Assembly: GCA_002345025.1 (NCBI GenBank) | Contig: DDUX01000005.1 | Coordinates: forward strand, 1-13,746 | Source: Candidatus Accumulibacter iunctus | GTDB lineage: Bacteria > Pseudomonadota > Gammaproteobacteria > Burkholderiales > Rhodocyclaceae | Direction: 5' to 3' | Length of the DNA stretch: 13,746 bases | Part shown: one piece after another, positions 7,182 to 13,619 of the stretch | Layout of the letters: every line of letters begins with the position of its first letter | Position numbering within the stretch: position 1 is the first letter of the stretch | Translations under genes and position numbers: made by a program | Notes under the pieces: model-generated | Told to the model about the DNA's origin: nothing | Seen by the model: the letters and a program-made list of their open reading frames with translations, nothing else | Database searches by the model: none

Positions 7182-8348
7182 TCAGATCACCGACGCTTGC
7201 TGCAGGGCAGCCACCTCGTCGACAGTGAAACCGGCCTCATGCAGGATCTCCACCGCATGCTCGCCGGGCGACGGGGCTGTCCGCTCGACGGCGAAGACCC
7301 AGCCCGAGAGCTTCAGCGGCGGCGCGTACTGACGCACGCCGTCGGCCTCGACGACCATGCCGCGGGCGGCGAAATGGGGATGGCGGAGGGCTTCATCGAC
7401 CGACAGCACCGGCGTCACGCAGCAGTCGATGCCGGCAAAGAAATCGCTCCAGCCGGCCTGGTCCCGGCTGGCGAAGAGCGCCGCGAGTTCGCTGCGCAAG
7501 GCAGCGGCCGCGGTGCCGCGCGCCGCGTGCCGCGGCTTCCAGTCGGCCCGCCCGAGGGCGTCGCAGAAGACGTCCCAGAACTTCCTTTCGAGCGGCGCCA
7601 CCGCCATGTAGCGTCCATCGGCGGTGGCGTAGACGCCGTAACCGGCATCGCCGCCGCTGAGCTGATCGCCACCGCGCGCCGGCACATGGCCCGAGGTCTG
7701 CACGGCGAAGAAGGGAAACAGGTTGTGCACCAGCACCGCTTCGCTCATCGCCACATCGACCAGACGGCCCTGACCGCTGCGCCGGGCGTCGAAGAGTGCC
7801 GCCAGGATGCCCATCGCCGCGGTGAGCGCGCCACCGAGCAGATCGCCCACCTGCAGGTTGGGGATCGCCGGCTGGCCGCCATCGACACCGATCTGATCGA
7901 GAACGCCGGCAAAACCGATGTAGTTGAGGTCGTGACCGGCCGCCATCGCCAGCGGACCCGTCTGGCCATAGCCGGTGATCGCACAGTAGACGAGACGTGG
8001 ATTGATCGCCCGCAGGTCGGCGTAGCCGATACCGAGCTTGTCGCTGACCCCCGGCCGGAAGCTCTCGACGACGATGTCGGCGTCGCGCACGAGGCGCAGG
8101 AAGACTTCCCTGCCTTGCGCCTGCTTGAGATCGAGCCGCAAGCCACGCTTGTTGCGATTGACACAGCGGTAGAAGATGCTGACGCCGTCCGGGCCGTCGC
8201 CGAGAATGCGCGCGTAATCGCCGGCCGCATGATCCTCGATCTTGATCACGTCCGCCCCGAGGTCGGCGAGATGCAGCGTCGCCACCGGCCCGGGGAGCAG
8301 GCGCGTCAGGTCGAGAACGCGCACCCCGCAAAGCGGTGCGCCGCTCAA
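7182..8348 (-). CDS. Alpha-methylacyl-CoA racemase / CaiB-BaiF family protein
   Basis: This 388-residue protein belongs to the CaiB/BaiF (class III CoA-transferase) fold and most resembles alpha-methylacyl-CoA racemases, which invert the 2-methyl centre of branched acyl-CoAs before beta-oxidation. It opens with CGVRVLDLTRLLPGP and has the R/NKRGLRLDLK segment near 66-75. The racemase triad is present: His139 in AAGHDLNYI, Asp169 in LQVGDLLGG and Glu254 in APLERKFW. The spacings equal those of the mycobacterial enzyme (His126, Asp156, Glu241). The start is TTG at 8348, supported by GAGG seven bases upstream and by homology beginning there. The TTG overlaps the TGA of the upstream exported-protein gene (TTGA), indicating translational coupling. 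A related CoA-transferase activity is possible, but the triad favours a racemase. It lies next to remnants of an acyl-CoA synthetase/branched-chain transport cluster. Confidence 0.87.
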   Translation of the reverse strand: MSGAPLCGVRVLDLTRLLPGPVATLHLADLGADVIKIEDHAAGDYARILGDGPDGVSIFYRCVNRNKRGLRLDLKQAQGREVFLRLVRDADIVVESFRPGVSDKLGIGYADLRAINPRLVYCAITGYGQTGPLAMAAGHDLNYIGFAGVLDQIGVDGGQPAIPNLQVGDLLGGALTAAMGILAALFDARRSGQGRLVDVAMSEAVLVHNLFPFFAVQTSGHVPARGGDQLSGGDAGYGVYATADGRYMAVAPLERKFWDVFCDALGRADWKPRHAARGTAAAALRSELAALFASRDQAGWSDFFAGIDCCVTPVLSVDEALRHPHFAARGMVVEADGVRQYAPPLKLSGWVFAVERTAPSPGEHAVEILHEAGFTVDEVAALQQASVI

Positions 8349-8848
8349 GATTCCGCCTCGCAGAACTCGAGCCAGCTGGCATCCATGTCGATCACCAATC
8401 CCTTGTGCAGCGTCTGATCGAGAAACTGTCCGCGAAACAGCCAGCCCGGAGCCATGTTCTGGTGTGACCACGGCGTTTCCCACGAATCCACCCGCACATG
8501 CACGCGCAGCACCTCGATTTCGCCGACGTCCGCTGCGCTCGTCACGCAGGGTACCGCCGCCGCCATGCGCGCATGGTCGGCGCGCGTGAAGGCCGCCATC
8601 GGCTTGCCGATCTGCGGACAGAGCGCGGCCATCCGTCGCTCGCGTACAAGCCGGTCGATCGTACCACGCAACCAGTAGGTCGGCGCCTTCAGCAGCCAGC
8701 CGCTGCCGCCTTCGCGCAGGATCACGCAGTCCCCCGGCTGCGGTATCGGCCGGGCGCTGCCGGCCGCTGGCGCCGCAGCGGCCGGCAGCGCAATCGCCAG
8801 CAGAAGTGTGCCGATCGACGCCAACAGCGACGTGCTTGTCCTGCTCAT
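8345..8848 (-). CDS. Small exported protein of unknown function
   Basis: I do not recognise this 167-residue protein. It starts with a convincing signal peptide, SRTSTSLLASIGTLLLAIAL followed by PAAAA, with probable cleavage near residue 27. The mature part begins PIPQPGDCVILREGG and contains four cysteines (GDC, ALC, VPC, EFC) that could form two disulfides in the periplasm. It is rich in tryptophan (GWLL, YWLR, SWETPWSH, GWLF, SWLEF). The ATG at 8848 was chosen because the signal peptide begins there. It lacks a clear Shine-Dalgarno, and an upstream GTG at 8911 would add 21 charged residues before the signal. Its stop overlaps the TTG start of the racemase gene, so the two are translated together. 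No function is assigned. Confidence 0.7.
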   Translation of the reverse strand: MSRTSTSLLASIGTLLLAIALPAAAAPAAGSARPIPQPGDCVILREGGSGWLLKAPTYWLRGTIDRLVRERRMAALCPQIGKPMAAFTRADHARMAAAVPCVTSAADVGEIEVLRVHVRVDSWETPWSHQNMAPGWLFRGQFLDQTLHKGLVIDMDASWLEFCEAES

Positions 8849-8872
8849 CGCCGCGGCGGTGGTGCAGCCATC

Positions 8873-8974
8873 TGCTGCGCGGCCGATGGGCCGCGTTGCG
8901 CGCTCGCTCACTCTTCGCCCATCCCCATGATCCGTGCCGTCGTTCGCTCGCTCACAGCGCTTGCTGCGCGGCCG
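8873..8974 (+). repeat. Nested short direct repeats between the livF remnant and the exported-protein gene
   Basis: A 13-base word, TGCTGCGCGGCCG, occurs at 8873-8885 and 8962-8974. Between them an 11-base word, CGCTCGCTCAC, occurs at 8901-8911 and 8945-8955. Both pairs are exact and in the same orientation. They lie at the left edge of the damaged region, and such short repeats could promote slippage or deletion. They may also be chance in GC-rich DNA. Confidence 0.4.
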
Positions 8975-8975
8975 C

Positions 8976-9950
8976 TCAGGACAACCAGTGCTTGCGTCGG
9001 CGATAGTGCTTGACGTCGCGAAAACTCTTGCGCCCGCCCGACGCGAGGCCGAGATAGAACTCCTTGACGTCCTCGTTCGCCGCCAGGTCCCTTGCCGCCC
9101 CCTCCATCACGACGCGGCCATTCTCGAGAATATAGCCGAAATCGGCGTAACGCAGAGTCATGTTGGTGTTCTGTTCGGCCAGCAGGAAGGTCGCACCCTC
9201 CTTCTGATTCAGGTCCCTGACGATGGCGAACACCTCGTCGACGATCTGCGGCGCCAAGCCCATTGATGGTTCGTCGAGCAGCACCATGCGCGGACTGGCC
9301 ATCAGCGCCCGGCCGATGGCGTACATCTGCTTCTCGCCGCCCGAGGTGTAGGCGGCCTGGCTGCTGCGCCGCGTCTGCAGCCGCGGGAAGTAGGAATAGA
9401 CCTTCTCCAGCGTCTGCGCGATCGCCGCCTTGCCATCGCGGCGCGCGTAGGCCCGGATCATGAGATTGCGCCCGGCCATCAGGTTGTCGATGACGCTCAT
9501 CCCCTTGAACGGCGCGATGTTCTGGAAGGTGCGGGAAATGCCGGTGAGTGCCTTGACGCCACCAGAGGCGAGCGAGACGTTCTGCAGGTCGAGAGCGACG
9601 AAGTTGCGGTGCACCTTGCGCGTTCGCGTCAGTTCGTCGTCGTCCGGATCGAGTTCCTTGTGCAGAATTAGGAAACGGTGAATCTGCGAATCGGCAAGCG
9701 GCCCTTCGCCCACCCGTTCGGAATTCACCTTCTCGATGCATTCCTGGACCAGTCCACACACCTCCGGCTTGCCCGCCAAGTCGGTGTAGCCCGAATAGGC
9801 GAGGCCGCGTCGCTCGGCCCAGTTGCCGACGGCGCCAACGTCGATGTTGATGACGGCACAGACCATCTCGCGGCGGTCGCCGAAGACCACCGCTTCCTTG
9901 ATGTGCGCGAAGAACTTCAGCTTGTTCTCGATGTAGTTCGGTGCGTACAT
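8976..9950 (-). CDS. Composite reading frame: acyl-CoA synthetase C-terminus, LivG stub and LivF C-terminal half
   Basis: One uninterrupted 324-residue frame joins pieces of three genes. Residues 1-119 (MYAPNYIENK to RKVHRNFVA) are the C-terminal domain of a long-chain acyl-CoA synthetase. Residues 120-139 (LDLQNVSLASGGVKALTGIS) are the start of LivG, the branched-chain amino acid ABC ATPase. Residues 140-162 (RTFQNIAPFKG to AGRN) come from further into LivG, and the intervening Walker A loop is lost. From about 163 to the end it is LivF: signature TSGGEKQ (202-208), Walker B MVLLDEPSMGLAP (222-234), the AEQN switch region and the KEFYLG C-terminus. LivF's own Walker A is also missing, so ATP hydrolysis is unlikely. 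livH, livM and the binding-protein gene, usual between livG and livF, are absent. There is no good Shine-Dalgarno before the ATG at 9950, and the homology continues upstream of it to about 9989. I regard it as a remnant or an assembly collapse rather than a working gene. Confidence 0.75.
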   Translation of the reverse strand: MYAPNYIENKLKFFAHIKEAVVFGDRREMVCAVINIDVGAVGNWAERRGLAYSGYTDLAGKPEVCGLVQECIEKVNSERVGEGPLADSQIHRFLILHKELDPDDDELTRTRKVHRNFVALDLQNVSLASGGVKALTGISRTFQNIAPFKGMSVIDNLMAGRNLMIRAYARRDGKAAIAQTLEKVYSYFPRLQTRRSSQAAYTSGGEKQMYAIGRALMASPRMVLLDEPSMGLAPQIVDEVFAIVRDLNQKEGATFLLAEQNTNMTLRYADFGYILENGRVVMEGAARDLAANEDVKEFYLGLASGGRKSFRDVKHYRRRKHWLS

Positions 9951-9998
9951 GGCGCCATTCGCCAGCTTGCCGACATCCTTCCGCGCGATCGACGATCT

Positions 9999-10643
9999 TC
10001 AGGTGGCCATCGGCGTCGAACACACCCGCGGCGGGGCGAAATAATAGGTCGGACCGATCTCACGCAGATCGTCCATCACCGTCTCGGCCGACTCCGGACA
10101 GTTGATCGTGAAACCGGTGAGCATGGCCTGTGCGAAGGAGAAGAGGTGGTCGCCGACCCACGCCATCGGCAGGTAGGACAGGATGTCGTCGTCAGCGCTC
10201 AGTCGGTCGAAAGCAGCACCGCCGCGGGCGGCACTGATGAAGGCGGCGTGCGTCAGGCGAACGCCCTTCGGCTGGCCGGTGGTGCCCGAGGTGTAGAGCA
10301 TGACGCTGACGTCGTCGGCGGCACCGGCGGCGATCTCGCTCGCCACCGCATCCTGATAGAGCAGTACCGGCACGCCGCCGAGACACTGGACGGCGGTCAT
10401 CATCATGTACATGCGCGGCCGGTTGTCGCCGACGATCGCCAGATTGTCGCCGCGCCGGAAACCCATCTCGGCGAGACCGCTGGCGAGCGCGCGCACCTCA
10501 TCGGCGACATCGGCCCAGGTCCAGCACTGCCAGATACCCAGGTCCTTCTCGCGCATCGCCGGCTTGCCGCCGCGTACTCGAGCATGCTCGACCAGCAGGC
10601 GCGGAAAGGTATCCAGCGCCTGCCCGGAAACCATCTCCGGCAT
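9999..10643 (-). pseudogene. Long-chain acyl-CoA synthetase (AMP-binding), truncated and frameshifted
   Basis: An intact start region (GGAGGAG at 10656-10650, six bases before ATG 10643-10641) opens an AMP-forming acyl-CoA ligase. The frame gives 214 residues and keeps the ATP-binding A3 motif YTSGTTGQPKG at 117-127 and SYLPMAWVGDH at 156-166. Full-length relatives have about 600 or more residues. One block of roughly 70 residues seems to be missing at residue 105 (near 10328), where VASEIA runs straight into the GAADDVSVMLYTSG region. A second, larger loss follows YFAPPRV at 10023 and removes the YGxTE-type and adenylate-binding motifs. Homology resumes at FDADGHLKIVDRA (10020-9982) in another frame. 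One extra base near 9979-9985 then returns it to the original frame, which continues as the composite frame ending at 8976. A TGA at 9999 stops this part. The product would be inactive. Confidence 0.8.
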
Positions 10644-10698
10644 TTCGTCTCCTCCGGAGCGTCGACCGCCAGTCCCCTGACGACGAGCCCGTGTCGTT

Positions 10699-10704
10699 TG
10701 TATA
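10699..10704 (-). promoter_or_regulatory. Weak -10 candidate for the acyl-CoA synthetase
   Basis: On the minus strand TATACA lies about 55 bases before the synthetase ATG, inside a locally AT-richer stretch (ATGGACT to TATACAAACG). No convincing -35 at standard spacing is present. Confidence 0.3.
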
Positions 10705-10744
10705 GGTCTGCCGATTCCAGTCCATTTTTCGTGCCGGTCATTGC

Positions 10745-10759
10745 GCGATGCAGCATCGC
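10745..10759. repeat. 15-base near-palindrome upstream of the synthetase promoter (possible operator)
   Basis: GCGATGC and GCATCGC flank one central A. It sits about 40 bases upstream of the candidate -10 on the minus strand, a plausible operator position. Fatty-acid and acyl-CoA gene clusters are often controlled by dimeric TetR-type repressors, but no regulator gene is present here to support this. Confidence 0.3.
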
Positions 10760-10975
10760 CAGCAGCGGCGACTTCGCTGGCGACTGGCCGCCCGACGCCG
10801 ACCGCGGCCCGTGCGGTGGCGATCCCGACGCGCGGCTCGGCTTCCTCAGGCACGCAGCGATCGCGTCGGGCGCCTGCACCCGGGGAAAAGGATCACCGAG
10901 CCGTGATCTTTCGCTGAGGACTCCGGGACGTCGCCTTCCCGGCATGGCGGGTGCGTGCTCACATTCGGCTTCCAC

Positions 10976-11206
10976 AGAGGCGTCTTCGACGCCTCAATGC
11001 TCGAACTGGTGGCGAGAGTGCGCCCTGCTGCGGCGGATCGAGCAGTTGCACGCGTCGCCTCAGGCGGCAGCCTCGACGGCTACGAGCACACCGTGACCTC
11101 GCACATCAATCGCCTGCGAACCAAGATCGAGGACGATCCACGCGAGCCGCGCCGCATCGTCACCGTCTGGGGAGTCGGCTATCGCTTCGACGACAGCAGC
11201 GCATGA
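10976..11206 (+). pseudogene. OmpR/PhoB-family response regulator, remnant
   Basis: Only fragments of a DNA-binding response regulator remain. FDASMLELVARVR (up to about 11023) is the end of the receiver domain. After a two-base loss near 11020-11024, the linker continues in another frame as ALLRRIEQLHASP. From about 11073 the first frame resumes with SLDGYEHTVTSHINRLRTKI and then DDPREPRRIVTVWGVGYRF, the recognition helix and wing of the winged-helix domain. The phosphoacceptor aspartate and the first half of the DNA-binding domain are missing. The stop overlaps the ATG of the following kinase fragment (ATGA), as in an intact two-component operon. It could not be functional as it stands. Confidence 0.75.
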
Positions 11207-11328
11207 CTGGCAGCGCATCTTTCAGCAGCCGCCTGACGCTCGCACTGGCGGTGTTGTTGCTTGCCTACGCTGCTTTTGTCGGACTGCTCGACCGGCACGT
11301 TGCGGCAGAATCCGACCCGAAGGGTTCG
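11203..11328 (+). pseudogene. Sensor histidine kinase, N-terminal stub
   Basis: The frame starts with ATG overlapping the regulator stop and encodes TGSASFSSRLTLALAVLLLA followed by YAAFVGLLDRHVAAE, a typical cytoplasmic leader and first membrane helix of a two-component sensor kinase. Homology-like sequence stops at about residue 40. Beyond this the frame stays open to 11586, but only as the antisense of the convergent exported-protein gene. No HAMP, dimerisation-histidine or ATPase domain is present. The assignment rests on the operon overlap and the membrane leader. Confidence 0.6.
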
Positions 11329-11397
11329 CCGGTGCCGCGCCGCGCATCTTCAGCGCCGGCGCCGCAATCGATCACGGACGCGCCGCGAAGCGTCCCG

Positions 11398-12034
11398 TCA
11401 GGGCAGCGTCACGCCGAGCGTCAGCATCGCGCCGGCGGTGCCGAAAAGGACGAGTTCGCTGCACACCCGCTGGTAGCAGTAGCCAACCGCCGGAACGATT
11501 GCCGGCGCATAGCCGGAACCGTTGAAGGGGATCTTGTCCTGGTACTGCCCCTTGTAGCCGTGCACGACACCGGCTGCCCAGCTTGAGGTAGAGCTCCTGC
11601 ATCGATTCGGCGGGTCGCCAGAGCAAGCCAGCAAAGACGAACTGCGAGGACTGATAGTAGGAATTTTCGAAGTACGAACCGCCGACCAGAACCTGCCCCT
11701 CGAGCCAGCGCTGCGGCAGCCGCCATTCAGCGTAGACCAGCTTCTGCGAGTTGTTGTGCTCGTCGTCGGGGTGGAAATGTGCCGTATACAGGCTGGTCTG
11801 GAAGTAGAAGCGGTCGCGCTGCCTGGGCGCCGGCGCCTCGCTGGTGGCGGCAGAGGCGACGCCGTCCGTGGCAGCGACCGGCGCATCGACAGACTGCGCC
11901 GGTGCCGGCATCGCCAGCAGCCAGCACGCACCGGCCAGCAGTGCGCGCGACAGTGTCGGCTGGCCCCCGTGCCGGGGCCGATCGGCGCGCGCGGACGGCG
12001 CCAGCGTGGAGGCAAGTGCGGCTGCAAGCGTCAT
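11398..12034 (-). pseudogene. Exported beta-barrel-like protein, frameshifted
   Basis: The gene starts at ATG 12034 with GGAGGG just upstream. Residues about 28-48 (LSRALLAGACWLLAMPAPAQ) form a signal peptide. The mature protein begins after an alanine-rich linker with RDRFYFQTSLYTAHFHPDDE and has alternating aromatic strands (VGGSYFENSYYQSSQFVFAG, LLWRPAESMQELYLKL), as in small outer-membrane barrels. At about 11573-11578 one extra base shifts the frame. The remaining 58 residues, AGVVHGYKGQYQDKIPFNGS to LFGTAGAMLTLGVTLP, continue in the next frame to TGA at 11398. The two halves together would make about 210 residues, and the glycine-rich ending fits a terminal beta-strand. I cannot name the family with confidence. 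One base separates it from an intact gene, so a sequencing error is possible. Confidence 0.65.
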
Positions 12035-12081
12035 GGCGCCCTCCGGGCGAAAAGAGGACGTGACGACTCCTCGGGAGCCGC

Positions 12082-12087
12082 AGTATA
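12082..12087 (-). promoter_or_regulatory. -10 element for the exported beta-barrel-like gene
   Basis: TATACT on the minus strand is a near-consensus -10, 47 bases before the ATG at 12034. The region 16-18 bases upstream (GTGCGC) is a poor -35. Confidence 0.4.
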
Positions 12088-12120
12088 GCTCAGTCGGATC
12101 TCCGGCGCACCACGACGCAT

Positions 12121-12140
12121 CCTGCCCTGCCCTGCCCTGC
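12121..12140 (+). repeat. Tandem pentamer (CCTGC)4
   Basis: Four exact copies of CCTGC lie between the divergent promoters of the exported-protein gene and the metY-type gene. Copy number could vary by slippage, changing the distance between upstream sites and the promoter at 12161. No regulatory role is shown. Confidence 0.6.
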
Positions 12141-12160
12141 GCGCCCGTGGCCGGTGGAGG

Positions 12161-12169
12161 TGCTAAGAT
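12161..12169 (+). promoter_or_regulatory. Extended -10 promoter of the metY-type gene
   Basis: TGCTAAGAT has the same extended -10 form (TG, one base, TAAGAT) as the phaM promoter. Transcription would begin near 12176, giving a leader of under 40 bases. That leader is too short for a SAM riboswitch. Confidence 0.55.
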
Positions 12170-12212
12170 TCGCCCCTTCAGGCAGCACGCCAACCTTCCC
12201 GGGAGACTCCGC

Positions 12213-13496
12213 ATGAAACTCGAAACCCTCGCCGTCCACGCCGGCTACAGCCCCGAGCCGACGACCAAGGCAGTCGCCGTGCCGATCTACCAGACGACTT
12301 CCTACTCCTTCGACAGCACCCAGCACGGTGCCGATCTCTTCGATCTCAAGGTCGCCGGCAACATCTACACGCGCATCATGAACCCGACGCAGGATGTGCT
12401 CGAGAAACGGGTGGCGGCGATGGAAGGCGGCATCGGCGGCCTCGCATTGGCCTCGGGACAGGCGGCGATCACCTACGCCATCATGACCATTGCCGAAGCC
12501 GGCGACAACATCGTTTCCGCGTCCACGCTCTACGGCGGCACCTACAACCTGTTCGCGCACACCCTGCCACAGTACGGCATCGATGTCCGCTTTGCCAACC
12601 ATGCCGATCCGGCAAGTTTCGAAAGGCTGATCAACGGCAGGACCAAGGCGCTGTACGGCGAATCGGTCGGCAACCCGCTGGGCAATGTCACCGACTTCGA
12701 GCCGCTGGCCGAGATCGCGCACCGCCACGGGGTGCCGCTGATCGTCGACAACACGGTTCCCTCGCCCTATCTCTGCCGCCCCTTCGAGCATGGCGCCGAC
12801 ATCGTCGTGCACTCGCTGACCAAGTACATCGGCGGTCACGGCAACTCGATCGGCGGCATGATCGTCGACAGCGGACGTTTTCCCTGGGCCGAGCACAAGC
12901 TGAAGTTCAAGCGTCTCAACGAGCCGGACGTGTCCTACCACGGCGTGGTCTACACCGAGGCGCTGGGTCCGGCCGCCTTCATCGGCCGCGCGCGCGTCGT
13001 GCCGCTGCGCAACATGGGCGCAGCCATCTCGCCGATGAACAGCTTCCTCATCCTGCAGGGTCTCGAGACCCTGCCGCTGCGCATGGACCGCATCTGCAGC
13101 AATGCCGAGAAGGTTGCCGCGTACCTGCGCGCGCACGCCAAGGTGGCATGGGTCAATTACGCCGGTCTCGCTGATCATCCCGACCATCCGCTGGTCGAAA
13201 AGTACATGGACGGCAAGGCTTCCGGGATTCTCACCTTCGGCGTCAAAGGCACCGACTGCAGCGGTTCGCTGGCCGGTGCCCGCTTCCAGGACGCGCTGCA
13301 GCTCTTCACCCGGCTGGTCAACATCGGCGACGCCAAGTCGCTGGCCTGCCACCCGGCATCGACCACGCACCGCCAACTCGGTCCGACCGAACTGGCGAAG
13401 GCCGGCGTGTCGGAAGAGATGATCCGGCTGTCGATCGGCATCGAACACATCGACGATCTGATCGCCGACCTCGAACAGGCGCTGGCCGCCGCCTGA
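12213..13496 (+). CDS. metY: O-acetylhomoserine aminocarboxypropyltransferase (sulfhydrylase)
   Basis: This 427-residue PLP enzyme makes homocysteine from O-acetylhomoserine and sulfide, a direct-sulfhydrylation route to methionine. It has the Cys/Met-metabolism PLP fold: YTRIMNPTQDVLEKRVAAME (52-71), ASGQAAITYAI (80-90), the tyrosine-containing STLYGGTYNLF region, the PLP-ring aspartate in PLIVDNT (175-181) and the Schiff-base lysine K204 in VHSLTKYIGGHG. The long insertion with FPWAEHKLKFKRLNEPDVSY separates it from cystathionine gamma-synthase and is typical of this group. The ATG at 12213 has GGGAGA upstream. Length and C-terminus (ACHPASTTHRQL, then LSIGIEHIDDLIADL) are complete. It is monocistronic, with its own extended -10 promoter and a hairpin after the stop. 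Substrate choice between O-acetyl- and O-succinylhomoserine is inferred from family resemblance. Confidence 0.93.
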   Translation: MKLETLAVHAGYSPEPTTKAVAVPIYQTTSYSFDSTQHGADLFDLKVAGNIYTRIMNPTQDVLEKRVAAMEGGIGGLALASGQAAITYAIMTIAEAGDNIVSASTLYGGTYNLFAHTLPQYGIDVRFANHADPASFERLINGRTKALYGESVGNPLGNVTDFEPLAEIAHRHGVPLIVDNTVPSPYLCRPFEHGADIVVHSLTKYIGGHGNSIGGMIVDSGRFPWAEHKLKFKRLNEPDVSYHGVVYTEALGPAAFIGRARVVPLRNMGAAISPMNSFLILQGLETLPLRMDRICSNAEKVAAYLRAHAKVAWVNYAGLADHPDHPLVEKYMDGKASGILTFGVKGTDCSGSLAGARFQDALQLFTRLVNIGDAKSLACHPASTTHRQLGPTELAKAGVSEEMIRLSIGIEHIDDLIADLEQALAAA

Positions 13497-13504
13497 ACTC
13501 GTTC

Positions 13505-13526
13505 GCGGGCAGCGCGGGCTGCCCGC
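13505..13526 (+). terminator. Hairpin after the metY-type gene
   Basis: GCGGGCAGC (13505-13513) and GCTGCCCGC (13518-13526) form a perfect nine-pair stem with a GCGG loop, starting eight bases after the stop codon. The stem is strong, but no T-run follows, so it may act as a weak or Rho-assisted terminator or stabilise the message 3' end. Confidence 0.5.
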
Positions 13527-13619
13527 TGCGGCGACCAGCCGCGCCCTGTTGCAGGCGGCGCAGGAGGGTATTTTTGTTATAGCATAGGCATACCCACCGC
13601 CCACCCCGCCTGCCCGCCG

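Larger units (their letters stand above)
10644..10954. other. 311-base gap between divergent remnants
   Basis: This gap separates the leftward synthetase start from the rightward response-regulator fragment. It contains the synthetase Shine-Dalgarno, a weak -10 candidate at 10699-10704 and a 15-base near-palindrome at 10745-10759. The rest is GC-rich, and I could not match it to a protein in any frame. If the response regulator once had its receiver domain here, it is gone. Confidence 0.5.

Noticed and set aside
6990..8417. 475-codon open frame on the plus strand
   Set aside because: It is antisense to the racemase gene and overlaps the end of phaM out of frame; no conserved motif is seen.
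9678..11096. 472-codon open frame on the plus strand
   Set aside because: It is antisense to the synthetase remnants. Only its last codons (ALLRRIEQLHASP) carry real homology, as the out-of-frame linker of the response regulator.
8976..11400. Insertion sequence or phage as cause of the gene damage
   Set aside because: No transposase, integrase or terminal inverted repeat is visible. The pieces are all host-type genes in their expected order.
12170..12212. SAM riboswitch before the metY-type gene
   Set aside because: The leader after the predicted start site is under 40 bases and shows no multi-helix fold, too short for a SAM aptamer.
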